Counted from the stretch's first letter, positions 18,765-27,696 are shown. The stretch is DNA of 64,000 nucleotides from Streptomyces sp. NBC_00483 (GCF_036013745.1 NZ_CP107880.1:8494001-8558000); one strand, 5' to 3'. Notes: generated from the sequence alone by a model not told the origin. A program made the numbers and translations.

Positions 18765-18966
18765 AGGCTGGAGAGTGCGGCCGGCCAGAACCGGTCGGCG
18801 GGTTCGTAGTGGACCGGGCCGGTGATCTGACGCGGGAACACCGCATTCTCGTGGCGGAGGACAAGCAACTCGGCGTCCTTCGAGGTGTCGCGGCGTAGCA
18901 GCACCGCGGGGCGGACAGCAGCTTGCGGGCCACCTTGTACAGCATCGAGAGGATCACGGCGGACAT
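18764..18966 (-). pseudogene. integrase-type transposase N-terminal remnant
   Basis: On the minus strand SMLYKVARKLLSA followed, after a frame change near 18900, by DTSKDAELLVLRHENAVFPR and then YEPADRFWPAALSSL. This is the N-terminal pattern of rve-type (IS3/IS481-like) transposases, SKDxELLVLRHxxAVLRRQ. It is frameshifted and has no catalytic part. It abuts the IS5 remnant at 18764. Confidence 0.65.
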
Positions 18967-19054
18967 GGTCCCAGCCGGGGCCGCTCTACCATTCCACCTG
19001 CGGCGATGACTTTGCGAGCCCCACAGGTGTGGAGTTCCGGGGCCGGAACCGGTG

Positions 19055-19510
19055 TCATGCCTTCCGAGCTACGTCAGCCACCTGGTCGAGCAGTCCTCGC
19101 AGCTGTGCCGCCTCCTTCCGGTCCAGCCCGTCGGTGATCTGCCGCTCGATGTCGGCGATCACCCTGTCTGCCGCGCGCAGCACGTCCCGCCCGGCATCGG
19201 TGAGGTGCAACTCCTGTACGTGGCGGTGGCGGGGGTGTTCGCGTCGCTCCAGCAATCCGCGGCCCTCCAAGCGGGTCACCAGTGAGGCGACGGCCTGGGG
19301 GGTGACGTTGAGCCGGCGGGCCAGCTCGGCGCCGGTCAGTCCGGGTTCGGAGTGCACCGATATCAGGAGCATGTAGTGCGAGGCAGCCAGGCCCAGCGGG
19401 CGCAACCGCTGTTCCTTGAGTGTCTGGACAGCCAGTTCCGCGCGGCGCAACGCCCAGGTAATCCGGTCGAGGGCGTTCGGCCCGACGGGGTCCTCATCGT
19501 GTCGTGTCAC
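19055..19510 (-). CDS. MarR-family transcriptional regulator
   Basis: 151 residues from a GTG at 19510. A winged-helix core (LTGAELARRLNVTPQAVASLVTRLEGRGLLERREHPRHRHVQELHLTDAGR, about residues 57-107) lies between two helical dimerisation regions. It is divergent from an SDR gene 72 bp away, and a 7+7-bp palindrome lies directly in front of its own start. MarR proteins usually repress such a divergent partner and themselves and let go on binding a phenolic or other small ligand. The SDR would then be the regulated enzyme. Confidence 0.88.
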   Translation of the reverse strand: MTRHDEDPVGPNALDRITWALRRAELAVQTLKEQRLRPLGLAASHYMLLISVHSEPGLTGAELARRLNVTPQAVASLVTRLEGRGLLERREHPRHRHVQELHLTDAGRDVLRAADRVIADIERQITDGLDRKEAAQLRGLLDQVADVARKA

Positions 19511-19517
19511 TCGACAA

Positions 19518-19566
19518 GGCTATGACACTTCATAGCCATCAAGCGTTTGACATTGGTTCAACGCTT
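19518..19566. promoter_or_regulatory. MarR/SDR intergenic operators
   Basis: Two inverted repeats fill the 72-bp gap between the divergent genes: GGCTATG-N6-CATAGCC (19518-19537) and AAGCGTT-N12-AACGCTT (19541-19566). The first has the size and spacing of a MarR operator and would cover the regulator's own start region. Confidence 0.65.
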
Positions 19567-19582
19567 GAGGATGGCGGCTTGC

Positions 19583-20383
19583 ATGACTCGTACCCTTGCT
19601 CTGATCACTGGCGCTTCCTCCGGGATCGGTGCCGCTTACGCCCGGCTCCTGGCGGACGACCACGACCTCGTCCTGGTGGCGCGACGAGGGGACCGCCTCG
19701 CCGACCTCGCCGAGGAACTGCGCGCCTGTGGGGCGGCCGTCGAGGTGCTGCCCGCCGACCTTGCGTCCCACGACGGCATCGCCGTTGTCACCGACCGGCT
19801 GGCCACCGGGGACGTGGGCATGCTGATCAGCAATGCCGGCGCCGGCGGCTACGCACCGCTCACCGAAGTCGAGCCGGCCGACATCGAGGCGCTGCTCACC
19901 CTCAACGCCGTGGCCCCCATCCGGTTGGTCCGCGCCGCGCTTCCCGGAATGCTCGCGGCGGGCGAGGGCTCGATCATCACCGTCGCCTCGCTGCTCGCTT
20001 TCAGCGCGGGCCTCACGGACCCGCGGGCGCCCCGGCGCACCCTGTACGTCGCCGCGAAGGCCGCCACCTTGGGATTTACCCGCACCCTCGCCACCGAGAT
20101 CGCAGACACCCCGGTCCGCGTCCAGGTTGTGTGTCCGGGTGTCGTGGCGACGGAATGGAACAGCGGCGCAGGCCACAACATCCCCTGGGCGATGACGCCT
20201 GAGGACGTCGCGTCGGCCAGCTTGACCGGCCTACGCCTGGGTGAGACCGTCTGCGCGCCTGGTCTGGAGGGGCAGGACTCCGCCCTGGCGGAGCTGCTCG
20301 CCGCGGAGGCCGCTTTCGTCACGGGCGGCAACCAGTCCGCTCTCGCCGCCCGCTACGCGCAAGCGGTCGCTGATCGCCTTTGA
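19583..20383 (+). CDS. short-chain dehydrogenase/reductase
   Basis: 266 residues from the ATG at 19583; ATG 19571 would add four residues. Classical SDR: TGASSGIG cofactor motif near the N-terminus, VARR after beta 2 suggesting NADP(H), NAG, a Ser in ITVASLLAFS and the catalytic YVAAK. The acyl-modifying relatives of this subgroup act on various carbonyl substrates, and the substrate here is unknown. Divergently transcribed from the MarR gene, which probably controls it. Downstream lies decayed DNA. Confidence 0.88.
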   Translation: MTRTLALITGASSGIGAAYARLLADDHDLVLVARRGDRLADLAEELRACGAAVEVLPADLASHDGIAVVTDRLATGDVGMLISNAGAGGYAPLTEVEPADIEALLTLNAVAPIRLVRAALPGMLAAGEGSIITVASLLAFSAGLTDPRAPRRTLYVAAKAATLGFTRTLATEIADTPVRVQVVCPGVVATEWNSGAGHNIPWAMTPEDVASASLTGLRLGETVCAPGLEGQDSALAELLAAEAAFVTGGNQSALAARYAQAVADRL

Positions 20384-20692
20384 CGGTCATTCCGAGGTCA
20401 GGTTAATAGGCGCTGACTGCAGACCGCGAACATCGTGAGCAGGTCCTTCGGGAGAGGGGTGTGGCGCGAGGTCTTGAGGATCTTGGCGCGCGCCAAGTCC
20501 GTGCGCAGTCACGCCGTGTCCACATTGATGCCCGCGGTCCATACCGAGCCGGACACGGCCGACCACGACGCGATGACCCGGCTCGACACGGCCGCTCAGC
20601 ACTTTTCCTCCGGCCCGGGTGCCGCTGCCGAAGGCGCCTGAACGGGCTCGAACGCGGCCGGGTCGAGCAGCACCATCGCGTCGTGCTCGGGG
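20384..20692 (+). other. degraded stretch, no gene recognised
   Basis: About 310 bp with only short reading frames of low quality on both strands. It leads into the MFS remnant and is probably part of the same decayed locus. Confidence 0.5.
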
Positions 20693-21163
20693 GTGCCTGG
20701 CTCGGCGATCGGCGCTCTCCTGTACGTCCACGACCGGGCGGAGCAGCGCAACCGCGGCGGCGCGTACCTCTCCGTGGGCCTGGCCATGGTCGGCATGTTC
20801 GGCCAGTTCCTGTTCCTGACCTACTTCCTGCAACTGAACCTGGGCTACTCGCCGGTGGTCACCGGCATCGCCTTCCTGCCGCTGGTCGTCTGCCTGGTCA
20901 TCGGCTCCACACAGTTCAGCACCCGTCTGGTCAACCGCGTCCCGGCACGGTGGCTGATGGGCCCCGGCTTCCTGCTCGCCGCCATCGGCATGCTGCTCCT
21001 GATCCGACCGATGGTCGACAGCTCCTACGCCGCCCACGTCCTGCCCGCCGAGATCCTGATCGGCATGGGCACGGCCACCATGCCCGGCATGAACCTGGCC
21101 ACCGCCCGGATCCGCCCGCAGACCGCGGGTGTGGCCTGGCTCCGCCGACGGCGAGGTCACTGA
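20693..21163 (+). pseudogene. DHA2-type MFS transporter remnant
   Basis: An open stretch of about 156 codons carrying four to five transmembrane helices from the C-terminal half of an EmrB/QacA-type (14-TM) drug exporter: ALLYVHDRAEQRNRGGAYLS, FLTYFLQLNLGYSPVVTGIAFLP, LIGMGTATMPGMNLAT. There is no N-terminal half and no proper end; it breaks off at AGVAWLRRRRGH where homologues continue AGVAS with two more helices. It is not a functional gene. Confidence 0.75.
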
Positions 21164-21228
21164 TGAGCAGACCGAGGGCCTCGTCACCGCGGGCTCCTGA
21201 CACACCATGAAGTCGATGAGGTGGTGTC

Positions 21229-21909
21229 TCACTGCACCGAGGCGGCCGGGGACGGGGCCAGCAGGCTACGGCCGGCCGTCAGGGCGAGGTGGGCGGTGAA
21301 GGTGTCCTGGTCCACCGCCTCGGTGGCGAAGTCCGCGCCGTGGGCGGTGCGGACGACGCATGCGGAGAAGATCGTGGCGAAGCACTGGCGTGCGGCCGTC
21401 TCCGGATCGGGGTGGGTGATCTCGTCGCGGACGCCGAGCAGAAGCGCGGTGAAGGTATCGGCGAGGGTGTGGACGTGGGACCGGCCGCGGCGCAGTACTT
21501 CGGGGTGGGCGCCGGACAGCAGGAGAACGGGCTTGAGGAAGGCCGCGTGTCGCCTGAAGAGATCCGTCAGTTGAGCGACGGCAGCGGTGATCAACTCGTC
21601 CGCGGGCATGCCCCGCCAGCGGTCCGGGTTACGGAAGGGCTGCTGGTCGGCGACGATGCGGGCGATGCCGTGCTCGTAGACGGCGAGGAAGAGCGCGTCC
21701 TTGTTGGTGGTGCGGTCGTACAGCGCCCGGGGAGCGACCTGCGCCTTTTCGCAGAGGGCCGCGATGGTGAACGCCTCGTAGCCGCCCTCCTCGACGAGTG
21801 AGACACCTGCGTCCAGGATGCGGGCCCACGCGCGGCGGGTGCGCTCCTGGCGCGGCTCGCGGATCTCCAGGTCGTCGGTGCGCCGTTCGGTGGTGGACAT
21901 GCGGGCCAT
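21229..21909 (-). CDS. TetR-family regulator
   Basis: 226 residues from the ATG at 21909, which has a CAGGAG site 6 nt upstream; a longer frame reaches 22047 but lacks such a site and would run into the divergent gene's promoter. The HTH is ARILDAGVSLVEEGGYEAFTIAALCEKAQVAPRALYDRTTNKDALFLAVY (about residues 26-75). The C-terminal ligand domain is helical. Divergent from an FAD monooxygenase 151 bp away, which is the likely regulated gene, with a flavonoid- or antibiotic-like ligand as one possibility. Confidence 0.88.
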   Translation of the reverse strand: MARMSTTERRTDDLEIREPRQERTRRAWARILDAGVSLVEEGGYEAFTIAALCEKAQVAPRALYDRTTNKDALFLAVYEHGIARIVADQQPFRNPDRWRGMPADELITAAVAQLTDLFRRHAAFLKPVLLLSGAHPEVLRRGRSHVHTLADTFTALLLGVRDEITHPDPETAARQCFATIFSACVVRTAHGADFATEAVDQDTFTAHLALTAGRSLLAPSPAASVQ

Positions 21910-21972
21910 TCTCGCTCCTGCTCCCGTACTGCCGAACTCACGGCCTCCTGGCGGAAAACCTGCCCGTACCCA

Positions 21973-22003
21973 TTGACACATGGCCCGGTCCGGCCGATCT
22001 AAT
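21973..22003 (+). promoter_or_regulatory. promoter of the FAD monooxygenase
   Basis: TTGACA (21973-21978) and TCTAAT (21998-22003) separated by 19 nt, in the TetR/monooxygenase intergenic region. The spacer is slightly long, so this is a moderate prediction. Confidence 0.4.
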
Positions 22004-22060
22004 GTCCCCGGAACAGAAACCGTATCGCGCACTACGCTTTTGGTCATCGGGAGACGCTAT

Positions 22061-23311
22061 ATGCCGCACACCCCTTCCGCCGCAGGCCGACCGGGCCGGG
22101 TCGCCGTTGTCGGCGCCGGGCCCGCCGGTATGGCCGCCGCACTCTCCGCCCACCAGGCGGGCCATGAGGTCACGCTCTTCGAGCGGCACGCCCAGACCCG
22201 GCCGGCCGGCAACATCCTGAATCTGTGGCCCGCGCCCATCAAAGCCCTCGGCCTGCTCGGCGTGGACATCGAGGACCTCGGAGCCCCCTGTCAGAGCGAG
22301 TTCCGCAATGTGCGCGGCAAGCGGCGGGTACGGGTCCGGCTGCCCGAACATGTGGTGCGTGACTATGGGGGCGGCTTCATCGGTCTGCTCCGCCCCGACC
22401 TGTACGAGCGGCTGCTGGCCGCGCTCCCGCCGGGCGTGCTGCGCACCGGCCACACGGTGGAGAAAGTCGAGCAGGACGACCAAACGGCCCGGCTGTACAT
22501 GGACGACGGAACCGTGCACGAGGCCGACGTCCTGATCGGTGCCGACGGGATCAACTCCCTTGTCCGCCGCACCCTTTGGGGCGACTCGCCCATCCGGCCG
22601 CACCATCTGCAGCTCTACGGGGGCTACACCCTCGCCGATACCGTCTCCGCGCCCAAGGGGCTGTGCGTGCTGACCCACAGCCCCACCGTTCAGGGCGCCT
22701 GGACCGCCATCCGCAGCAAGGGCCGTGACGGCTTCCAGTGGTGGGTGCTCAGCGCCCACGACATCGACCGCCCGGTGCCGGACGATCTGCACGGCGCCGC
22801 CGCCCGCCTCGCCCGCGGCTTCCCCGACCCGCTGCCGCAGCTCATCGCCGCCACCGACCCCGCCCATGTGCAGAGCTGGCCGCTGCGGGACCGTAAGCCG
22901 CTGAAGCAGTGGTCGAAGGGCCGGGTCACTCTGATCGGCGATGCCGCCCACCCCACCTCCCCGTACGCCGCCTACGGAGCCGGGATGGCGACCGAGGACG
23001 GCTACTTCCTCGGCCGGCGCCTCGCGGGTGTCGACCTCACCGATGGGGCGGCCGTACGCCGGGCTCTCGACGCCTTCGAGGCGCCGCGCAAGCCGCACAC
23101 CGCCCGGCAGTCGCAGACGGCTTGGGCGCTCGGCAAGGTGTTCCACCACGCGCCGGCTCTGCTACGTCCGCTGCGCGACGCCGTCCTCGACCACACGCCG
23201 CTGCTCCAGAAGGTCGTCGGGGAGGGAACGCCGGGGGAGATCCTCAAGCAGTTGGAGGAGATCGAACGGACCGAGCGGGCCTTCACCGCCGCACGGGGTG
23301 ACGCACGCTGA
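22061..23311 (+). CDS. FAD-dependent monooxygenase (aromatic hydroxylase type)
   Basis: 416 residues from the ATG at 22061 (GGGAGA upstream). The N-terminal Rossmann motif VVGAGPAGMAAALSAHQAGHEVTLFER binds FAD. The mid-protein motif VLIGADGINSLVR (DG motif) binds both FAD and NAD(P)H. The GD motif GDAAHPTSPYAAYGAGMATEDGYFL closes the flavin site. This is the group A flavoprotein hydroxylase layout (PHBH fold), which inserts one oxygen atom into an aromatic or otherwise activated substrate. It has no fused extra domain. The divergent TetR gene is probably its regulator; the substrate is not evident. It ends 16 nt from the end of the convergent ROK gene. Confidence 0.9.
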   Translation: MPHTPSAAGRPGRVAVVGAGPAGMAAALSAHQAGHEVTLFERHAQTRPAGNILNLWPAPIKALGLLGVDIEDLGAPCQSEFRNVRGKRRVRVRLPEHVVRDYGGGFIGLLRPDLYERLLAALPPGVLRTGHTVEKVEQDDQTARLYMDDGTVHEADVLIGADGINSLVRRTLWGDSPIRPHHLQLYGGYTLADTVSAPKGLCVLTHSPTVQGAWTAIRSKGRDGFQWWVLSAHDIDRPVPDDLHGAAARLARGFPDPLPQLIAATDPAHVQSWPLRDRKPLKQWSKGRVTLIGDAAHPTSPYAAYGAGMATEDGYFLGRRLAGVDLTDGAAVRRALDAFEAPRKPHTARQSQTAWALGKVFHHAPALLRPLRDAVLDHTPLLQKVVGEGTPGEILKQLEEIERTERAFTAARGDAR

Positions 23312-23327
23312 ACTCCGCGCGGACAGC

Positions 23328-24656
23328 TCAGGTGAGTTCGGCCGAGAGCCGTTGAAGGGTGGTGGCGTGGCCGAGGGGGGTGCCGCTCTCCACCCAGTGG
23401 GTGAGCGGTCCCGTGGCGAAGAGCCCCGAAGCGGCGAGGAGGCCGGCGCCGGTGACACCTTCGAGATGGTCGAGGGACGCGGCGCGCACGGTCAGGCCGG
23501 CGGTGACGAGTCGGATGCACCGCGCGCGCACCGTCGACGAGACGAGGTCGACGAACCGGGGGCCGGTGCGCAGCACGCCGCCGCCCAGGACGAGGACTCC
23601 GGGGTTGCAGAAGTTGACCAGGTTGGCGATGACGTCGGCGACCAGATGGGACCGCTTGTCGATCATCTCCAGGGCCAGCGCGTCGCCGGTGACCGCGGCC
23701 GCGCCGATCTCGCCGAGGGTCAGCCGGCCTGTCCGCTCCAGCGTCTTGGTGAGGTAGGGGCTCTCCGTCACCCGGCGGTGGGACTCCTCGAGCATGGACC
23801 AGCCGCTCGCGACGGCTTCCAGGCAGCCGGTCTGCCCGCACCGGCAGACTGCTGACGGGTCGTCGGTGACGTGCGTGTGGCCGATGTCGCCGGCCGCTCC
23901 GCGGTCTCCTCGCAGCAGGCGGCCGCCGTTGACCAGGCCCGCTCCGATGCCCGTGCCGACCTTGATGAACAGCATGTCGCGGCCGTCGCGCGGGGTTCCG
24001 CACGTCCACTCGCCCAGGGCCATCAGGTTCACGTCGTTGTCGACCCAGACCGGCGCGTCGTAGTGCTCGCGCAACCAGGACCGGACACTGAAGCCGTCCC
24101 AGCCGGGCATGATCGGCGGCGCCACCAGGCGGCCGGTGGCGAACTCCACCGGTCCCGGCACCCCGATCCCGATGGCCCACGGCCTGCCGAGCCCGGTCTT
24201 GAGGGCCAGGGCGGAGAACGCCGACTGCACGCGCTCCATCGTGGGCCGGGGTCCGACCTCGACGTCCCAGTCCTCGTGGTGCGAGGCGATGACGGCGCCG
24301 GAGAGGTCCATGATCGCGACGGTGAACTCGGATGCGCCCATGACCGCGGCGTAGAGGTGTCCCGCTCCGGCCCGGAAGCGCAGGGTCCGTGCCTGCCGGC
24401 CACCGGACGACGCGGCCAGCTCACCGTCCTCGACGAGGCCCAGTGCGAGGGCCTGGTCGACGCGCTGGGTGACGACCTTGCGGCTGAGACCGGTGGCGGT
24501 GACCAGCTCGGGCCGGGTCGTCGCGCGGCCGGAGCGGACGAGGTTGACGACGATCGCGAGGGGCGCCGCTTCGAGCGGCGGCAGGGTGGCGGCAGGGGAG
24601 AACGGCATCGGCTGTCCCGGTGGCGGAGCGCTGCCGATCGGGACCGGGCGGTCCAT
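23328..24656 (-). CDS. ROK-family transcriptional regulator
   Basis: 442 residues. An N-terminal winged helix (about 35-85, TTRPELVTATGLSRKVVTQRVDQALALGLV) precedes a ROK sugar-kinase-like domain (about 100-430). The ROK parts include GIGVPGPV, WVDNDVNLMALGEW, KVGTGIGAGLV, DIGHTHV and the zinc motif CRCGQTGCLEAVASG. The kinase ATP site looks intact, but members with a winged helix act as repressors. It lies 125 nt downstream of the deglycosidase alpha gene on the same strand and could be the last gene of that operon or have its own promoter. It most likely senses a glycoside or sugar for the cluster 24.8-29.3 kb. Confidence 0.88.
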   Translation of the reverse strand: MDRPVPIGSAPPPGQPMPFSPAATLPPLEAAPLAIVVNLVRSGRATTRPELVTATGLSRKVVTQRVDQALALGLVEDGELAASSGGRQARTLRFRAGAGHLYAAVMGASEFTVAIMDLSGAVIASHHEDWDVEVGPRPTMERVQSAFSALALKTGLGRPWAIGIGVPGPVEFATGRLVAPPIMPGWDGFSVRSWLREHYDAPVWVDNDVNLMALGEWTCGTPRDGRDMLFIKVGTGIGAGLVNGGRLLRGDRGAAGDIGHTHVTDDPSAVCRCGQTGCLEAVASGWSMLEESHRRVTESPYLTKTLERTGRLTLGEIGAAAVTGDALALEMIDKRSHLVADVIANLVNFCNPGVLVLGGGVLRTGPRFVDLVSSTVRARCIRLVTAGLTVRAASLDHLEGVTGAGLLAASGLFATGPLTHWVESGTPLGHATTLQRLSAELT

Positions 24657-24781
24657 GTCTTCCCCGTTCGTCGTTCCGCGTTCGCCGTCAGGGCGGTTGC
24701 CTTTGACGCGATGTTACGACAGCGCCGATGCGCCCCGAGGGCGGTGTCGCGGTGGCACCGCCGGCGGGGAGTCGACTGGTG

Positions 24782-25705
24782 TCAGTGCTCTCTGGCCTCG
24801 CGCTCCAGCTTCCGCAGCAGCGCGTGCTGGCGGCGGACCTGTTCGAGCGAGCGGTAGGGGATCCGGTCGCCTTCGTACTCGCTGGAGAGGTAGCCGGTGT
24901 AGCCGTGCTCGACGAGTGTCGTGACGATCTCCTGCCACGGGATGTGCGGATCGGTGAGGTCTTCGGTGATGTCGAAGAACTTCGCCTGGACGAAGGCGAC
25001 ATACGGCAGCACCGCCACCAGATCCGCCATCGGGACGGCCAAGGGGCGGCGCCATCCGGCCTCTTGGGCCTCCTCGTCGAGCCCGGCGTGATGTGCGTCG
25101 GTCGCGGCGCGCTGGAAGACGCCGGTGTCGATGAGCAGCCGGAAGTGGTCGGTCCCGGTGCGCTCGATGAACGCGAGGTAGTCGTCGACGACTTCGTGCT
25201 TGATGGGGGTGGGCGCGTGGATCTCGGGGCAGATGACGATGCCGAGTTCGGCCGCGCGGTCCAGTACGCGCTCGATGACCGCCTCCCAGATGGGGTGCGG
25301 CTTGAGGTCCATCGAGATCACGCCGATCTTGGGGCGCAGGGTGGTGAAGCCGAGGGCTGAGGCCAGTTCCAGATCCCGGCGGAGGATGGTGACACCCTCG
25401 TCGACCGTCAGGTCGCGGTGCTGCCACATGCGTGAGTCGATCCAGGACCCGTAGTTGGTGGGGGTGAGACTGTGGCGCTCCAGGCCGGTGTGCCAGTCGT
25501 CGATCCACCGGGTGCTCGGCGTGGGGTAGCCGCTGATGTTGCCCTCGCCGAGAATTTCGATGCCACTCGCGCCGAGGTCGGCGATCTCGGCCATGGCGTC
25601 GTCGAGGGTGAGCAGGGTGTTGATGTCTCCGGTGTAGCTGTAGAGGGAGACGCCGTACTTCAAGGTGTCGTGTCCGCTGTTGAGGGTGTCGTGTCCGCGC
25701 GTCAC
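24782..25705 (-). CDS. putative C-glycoside deglycosidase alpha subunit (xylose-isomerase-like TIM barrel)
   Basis: 307 residues from a GTG overlapping the stop of the beta-subunit gene (GTGA). Xylose-isomerase/AP-endonuclease-like TIM barrel with a likely divalent-metal site: Glu161 and His163 in CPEIHAP, Asp193 in LLIDTG, Gln240/Lys242 in FVQAKFFDI and Glu276 in YLSSEYEGD. In the Car/Dgp-type enzymes a protein of this family forms a complex with a small beta protein and eliminates the aglycone from 3-keto-C-glycosides. Neighbouring genes supply exactly that partner and an oxidase, which is the main reason for the call. The N-terminus contains a short duplication (GHDTLNS GHDTLKY); homologues seem to begin at KYGVSLYSYTGD, so a TTG start at codon 15 is an alternative. 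Otherwise it would be a generic sugar-phosphate isomerase/epimerase. Confidence 0.8.
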   Translation of the reverse strand: MTRGHDTLNSGHDTLKYGVSLYSYTGDINTLLTLDDAMAEIADLGASGIEILGEGNISGYPTPSTRWIDDWHTGLERHSLTPTNYGSWIDSRMWQHRDLTVDEGVTILRRDLELASALGFTTLRPKIGVISMDLKPHPIWEAVIERVLDRAAELGIVICPEIHAPTPIKHEVVDDYLAFIERTGTDHFRLLIDTGVFQRAATDAHHAGLDEEAQEAGWRRPLAVPMADLVAVLPYVAFVQAKFFDITEDLTDPHIPWQEIVTTLVEHGYTGYLSSEYEGDRIPYRSLEQVRRQHALLRKLEREAREH

Positions 25706-26100
25706 AGGAGCGTGACCTTTCGCTCGGCGTGGAAGACCGAGGGTTGGAACTCGGCCGGGATGTACGGGGCTTGGAGGGCGATGTCGACCTCGAGGAGGTG
25801 CACGCCCGCGGGCAGGCCGCCGAGGTGGGGGACGGTGATGGTGGCCGGCTCGTCGAGCTGCCAGCGGACATCGGTCGAGGTGCGCAGTTCGGCGCAGGTG
25901 AACTCGCGGCCCTGCAGCGTCCACCGTGGTGTCTCGCGGTCCCAGCGCAGGTCGCCGACCTGTACGGAGACACCTTCGATGAGGCTGCCCCACAGTCCTC
26001 GGTAGTTGGGCATCCGCAGGCGGAACTGGAAGCCGATGGTCTCCCCGTCGGCGTCGACGTTGCGTACGCCGCGGTTCTGGATGATGTCCCGGTCGAGCAT
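25702..26100 (-). CDS. putative C-glycoside deglycosidase beta subunit (DUF6379-like)
   Basis: 132 residues starting MLDRDIIQNRGVRNVDADGE, with a GGAGG site 5 nt before the ATG. It is an all-beta protein with segments QFRLRMPNYRGLWGSLIEGVSV, TCAELRTSTDVRWQLDEPATITVP and LPAGVHLLEVDIALQAPYIP. This pattern is what I remember for the DUF6379 / C-glycoside deglycosidase beta-subunit family. Its stop overlaps the alpha gene start, a fit for two subunits made in equal amounts. It has no enzymatic motif of its own and probably completes the active site of the TIM-barrel partner. Confidence 0.78.
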   Translation of the reverse strand: MLDRDIIQNRGVRNVDADGETIGFQFRLRMPNYRGLWGSLIEGVSVQVGDLRWDRETPRWTLQGREFTCAELRTSTDVRWQLDEPATITVPHLGGLPAGVHLLEVDIALQAPYIPAEFQPSVFHAERKVTLL

Positions 26101-26148
26101 GAAGCCTCCGGTGGTACGGATCGGGCAGGGGCGGTGAGGGCGGTGAGG

Positions 26149-27696
26149 TCAGCTTTCGGCGGCAGCGATGCTGCGCGCGCCACCGACGGCCAGGGCGACC
26201 GAGGTCAGGGTCGGGTTGCAGGCTGTGGCGGTGGGGATGACGCCGTTGCCGGCGACGAACAGGCCGCGTACGCACCAGACTTGGCTGCTCGGGTCGCAGA
26301 CCGAGGTGCCGTCGTCGGTGGCGCCCATCCGGACGGTGCCCTGGTAGTGCAGGGAGGCGCCGGGCGGGAAGAGGAGGGGCGGGGTGTCGTCGAGGGGCTC
26401 GCCGAGGGCGGCGGCCGCGTGCAGGATCTCGGTCCGGGCACCGTCGATGGCCCCGTGGTCCGCCTCGGTGAGCCGGTAGTGGATGTCCATCGCCGGCATC
26501 CCGTAGCCGTCCAACTCGTCGTCCCGGAAGGCGATCCGGTCCTCGGCGTGCAGATCCTTGGCGCAGAACCAGCCGAGCCCGACGACGGAGCCGGGTGCCA
26601 GGTCGTCGTCGGCCAGGGGTACCGGTGAGGCGTCCAGCTGCATGACCTGGCCGTGGTACGGGTGGGTGTCGGTGAAGGGCACCCAGGCCACGCCGCTGCT
26701 GGCCGTGACACCCACGTCGTCGTCCGGGGTGGGAGGGAGATCCGGCAGGTCCCGCATGCGCACGGCGTACACGAGCTGCGGCTGGTCGTTGAGGTAGCGC
26801 CCGAGGGCGGTTGGGCGGATGCCGGACGCGTACAGCAGTTGCGGGGTGCGCAGGCTGTCGCCGGCCACCACGACGTAGCGGGCCGCGACCTGGTGTTCGG
26901 TGCCCGTACGCCGGTCACGGACCCGCACGCCGCGCACGGCTTGCCCGTCCTGCCCGTCCTTGGCCAGTAGCACCTGGGTCACCAGTGCTTCCGCGTGCAG
27001 CGAGAAGTTGGGGTTGGTCCGGGTGGCGTCACCGAACACCATGTCCGCGCCACACCAGAGGAGTTGGCCGTCCGGTGTGCGACGCACGGCCATCGGCATC
27101 GGCTGGATCTGCCGGTCCCCGGCGCGGTCGTGGTCGAGGGCCACCGAAAGGCGCTTGCGGACCTCGTCGGCGAACGGCGCGTCGGCCAGCACGTCGGCGG
27201 AGACAGCGAGCAGCCGCTCGGCCTCGCCCAGCCAGTCGGTCAACTCCGGTAGAAAATCGATGACTTCGCTGTCTCCGGGGCGCGGACACGCTCCGGTCCA
27301 GTGCGCGCCCATACCGCCGACGTTGCTCGACATCGCTGCGGCGGGCAGTCCGTCCGCGGAGGCACGCTGCCGTGACTTCTCCAGCAGGAAGGTCCCCGGA
27401 CGCTGCAGTGTCGGCTGGTCACTGGCGTAGTCGTCCATGGTGTCGGTCGACACGGCCTCGGCGATCGGGCGGGGCCCCTCGGAGGCACGCTGGGCGCGGG
27501 CCCGCTGCTCGGGATCGGCGATGTTCTTCACGTGCGTACCCGGCGGGTCGCTGATCAGCGGACCGGCCTCGAAGACGGCGAGTCTCAGCTGCGGCGCGAG
27601 TTCGCTCAGGGCGCGGGCGTAGGCGGCTCCGGCCGGGCCACTGCCGACGATCGCGACATCGACCTCGTCGGGGAATCCACTGGCAGAACGGGGCAT
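26149..27696 (-). CDS. GMC-type FAD oxidoreductase, putative glycoside 3-oxidase
   Basis: 515 residues from the ATG at 27696, which has AGAGGAGG 5 nt upstream; the in-frame ATG at 27720 lies before that site and is less likely. N-terminal FAD motif VAIVGSGPAGAAYARAL, then SSNVGGMGAHWTGACPRP (flavin contact), and a C-terminal GMC substrate domain with His in ASLHYQGTVRMG and Asn in TACNPTLTSVALAVGG as the catalytic pair. No signal peptide. It resembles pyranose oxidases and CarA-type glycoside oxidases, which oxidise the sugar C3 hydroxyl. Located 48 nt upstream of the beta and alpha subunit genes on the same strand. It would make the 3-keto substrate those proteins need. Confidence 0.85.
   Translation of the reverse strand: MPRSASGFPDEVDVAIVGSGPAGAAYARALSELAPQLRLAVFEAGPLISDPPGTHVKNIADPEQRARAQRASEGPRPIAEAVSTDTMDDYASDQPTLQRPGTFLLEKSRQRASADGLPAAAMSSNVGGMGAHWTGACPRPGDSEVIDFLPELTDWLGEAERLLAVSADVLADAPFADEVRKRLSVALDHDRAGDRQIQPMPMAVRRTPDGQLLWCGADMVFGDATRTNPNFSLHAEALVTQVLLAKDGQDGQAVRGVRVRDRRTGTEHQVAARYVVVAGDSLRTPQLLYASGIRPTALGRYLNDQPQLVYAVRMRDLPDLPPTPDDDVGVTASSGVAWVPFTDTHPYHGQVMQLDASPVPLADDDLAPGSVVGLGWFCAKDLHAEDRIAFRDDELDGYGMPAMDIHYRLTEADHGAIDGARTEILHAAAALGEPLDDTPPLLFPPGASLHYQGTVRMGATDDGTSVCDPSSQVWCVRGLFVAGNGVIPTATACNPTLTSVALAVGGARSIAAAES

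Noticed and set aside
18585..18966. An intact insertion sequence after the cellulase island
   Set aside because: Both transposase pieces are N-terminal fragments of different families in opposite directions and no matching terminal repeats were seen.
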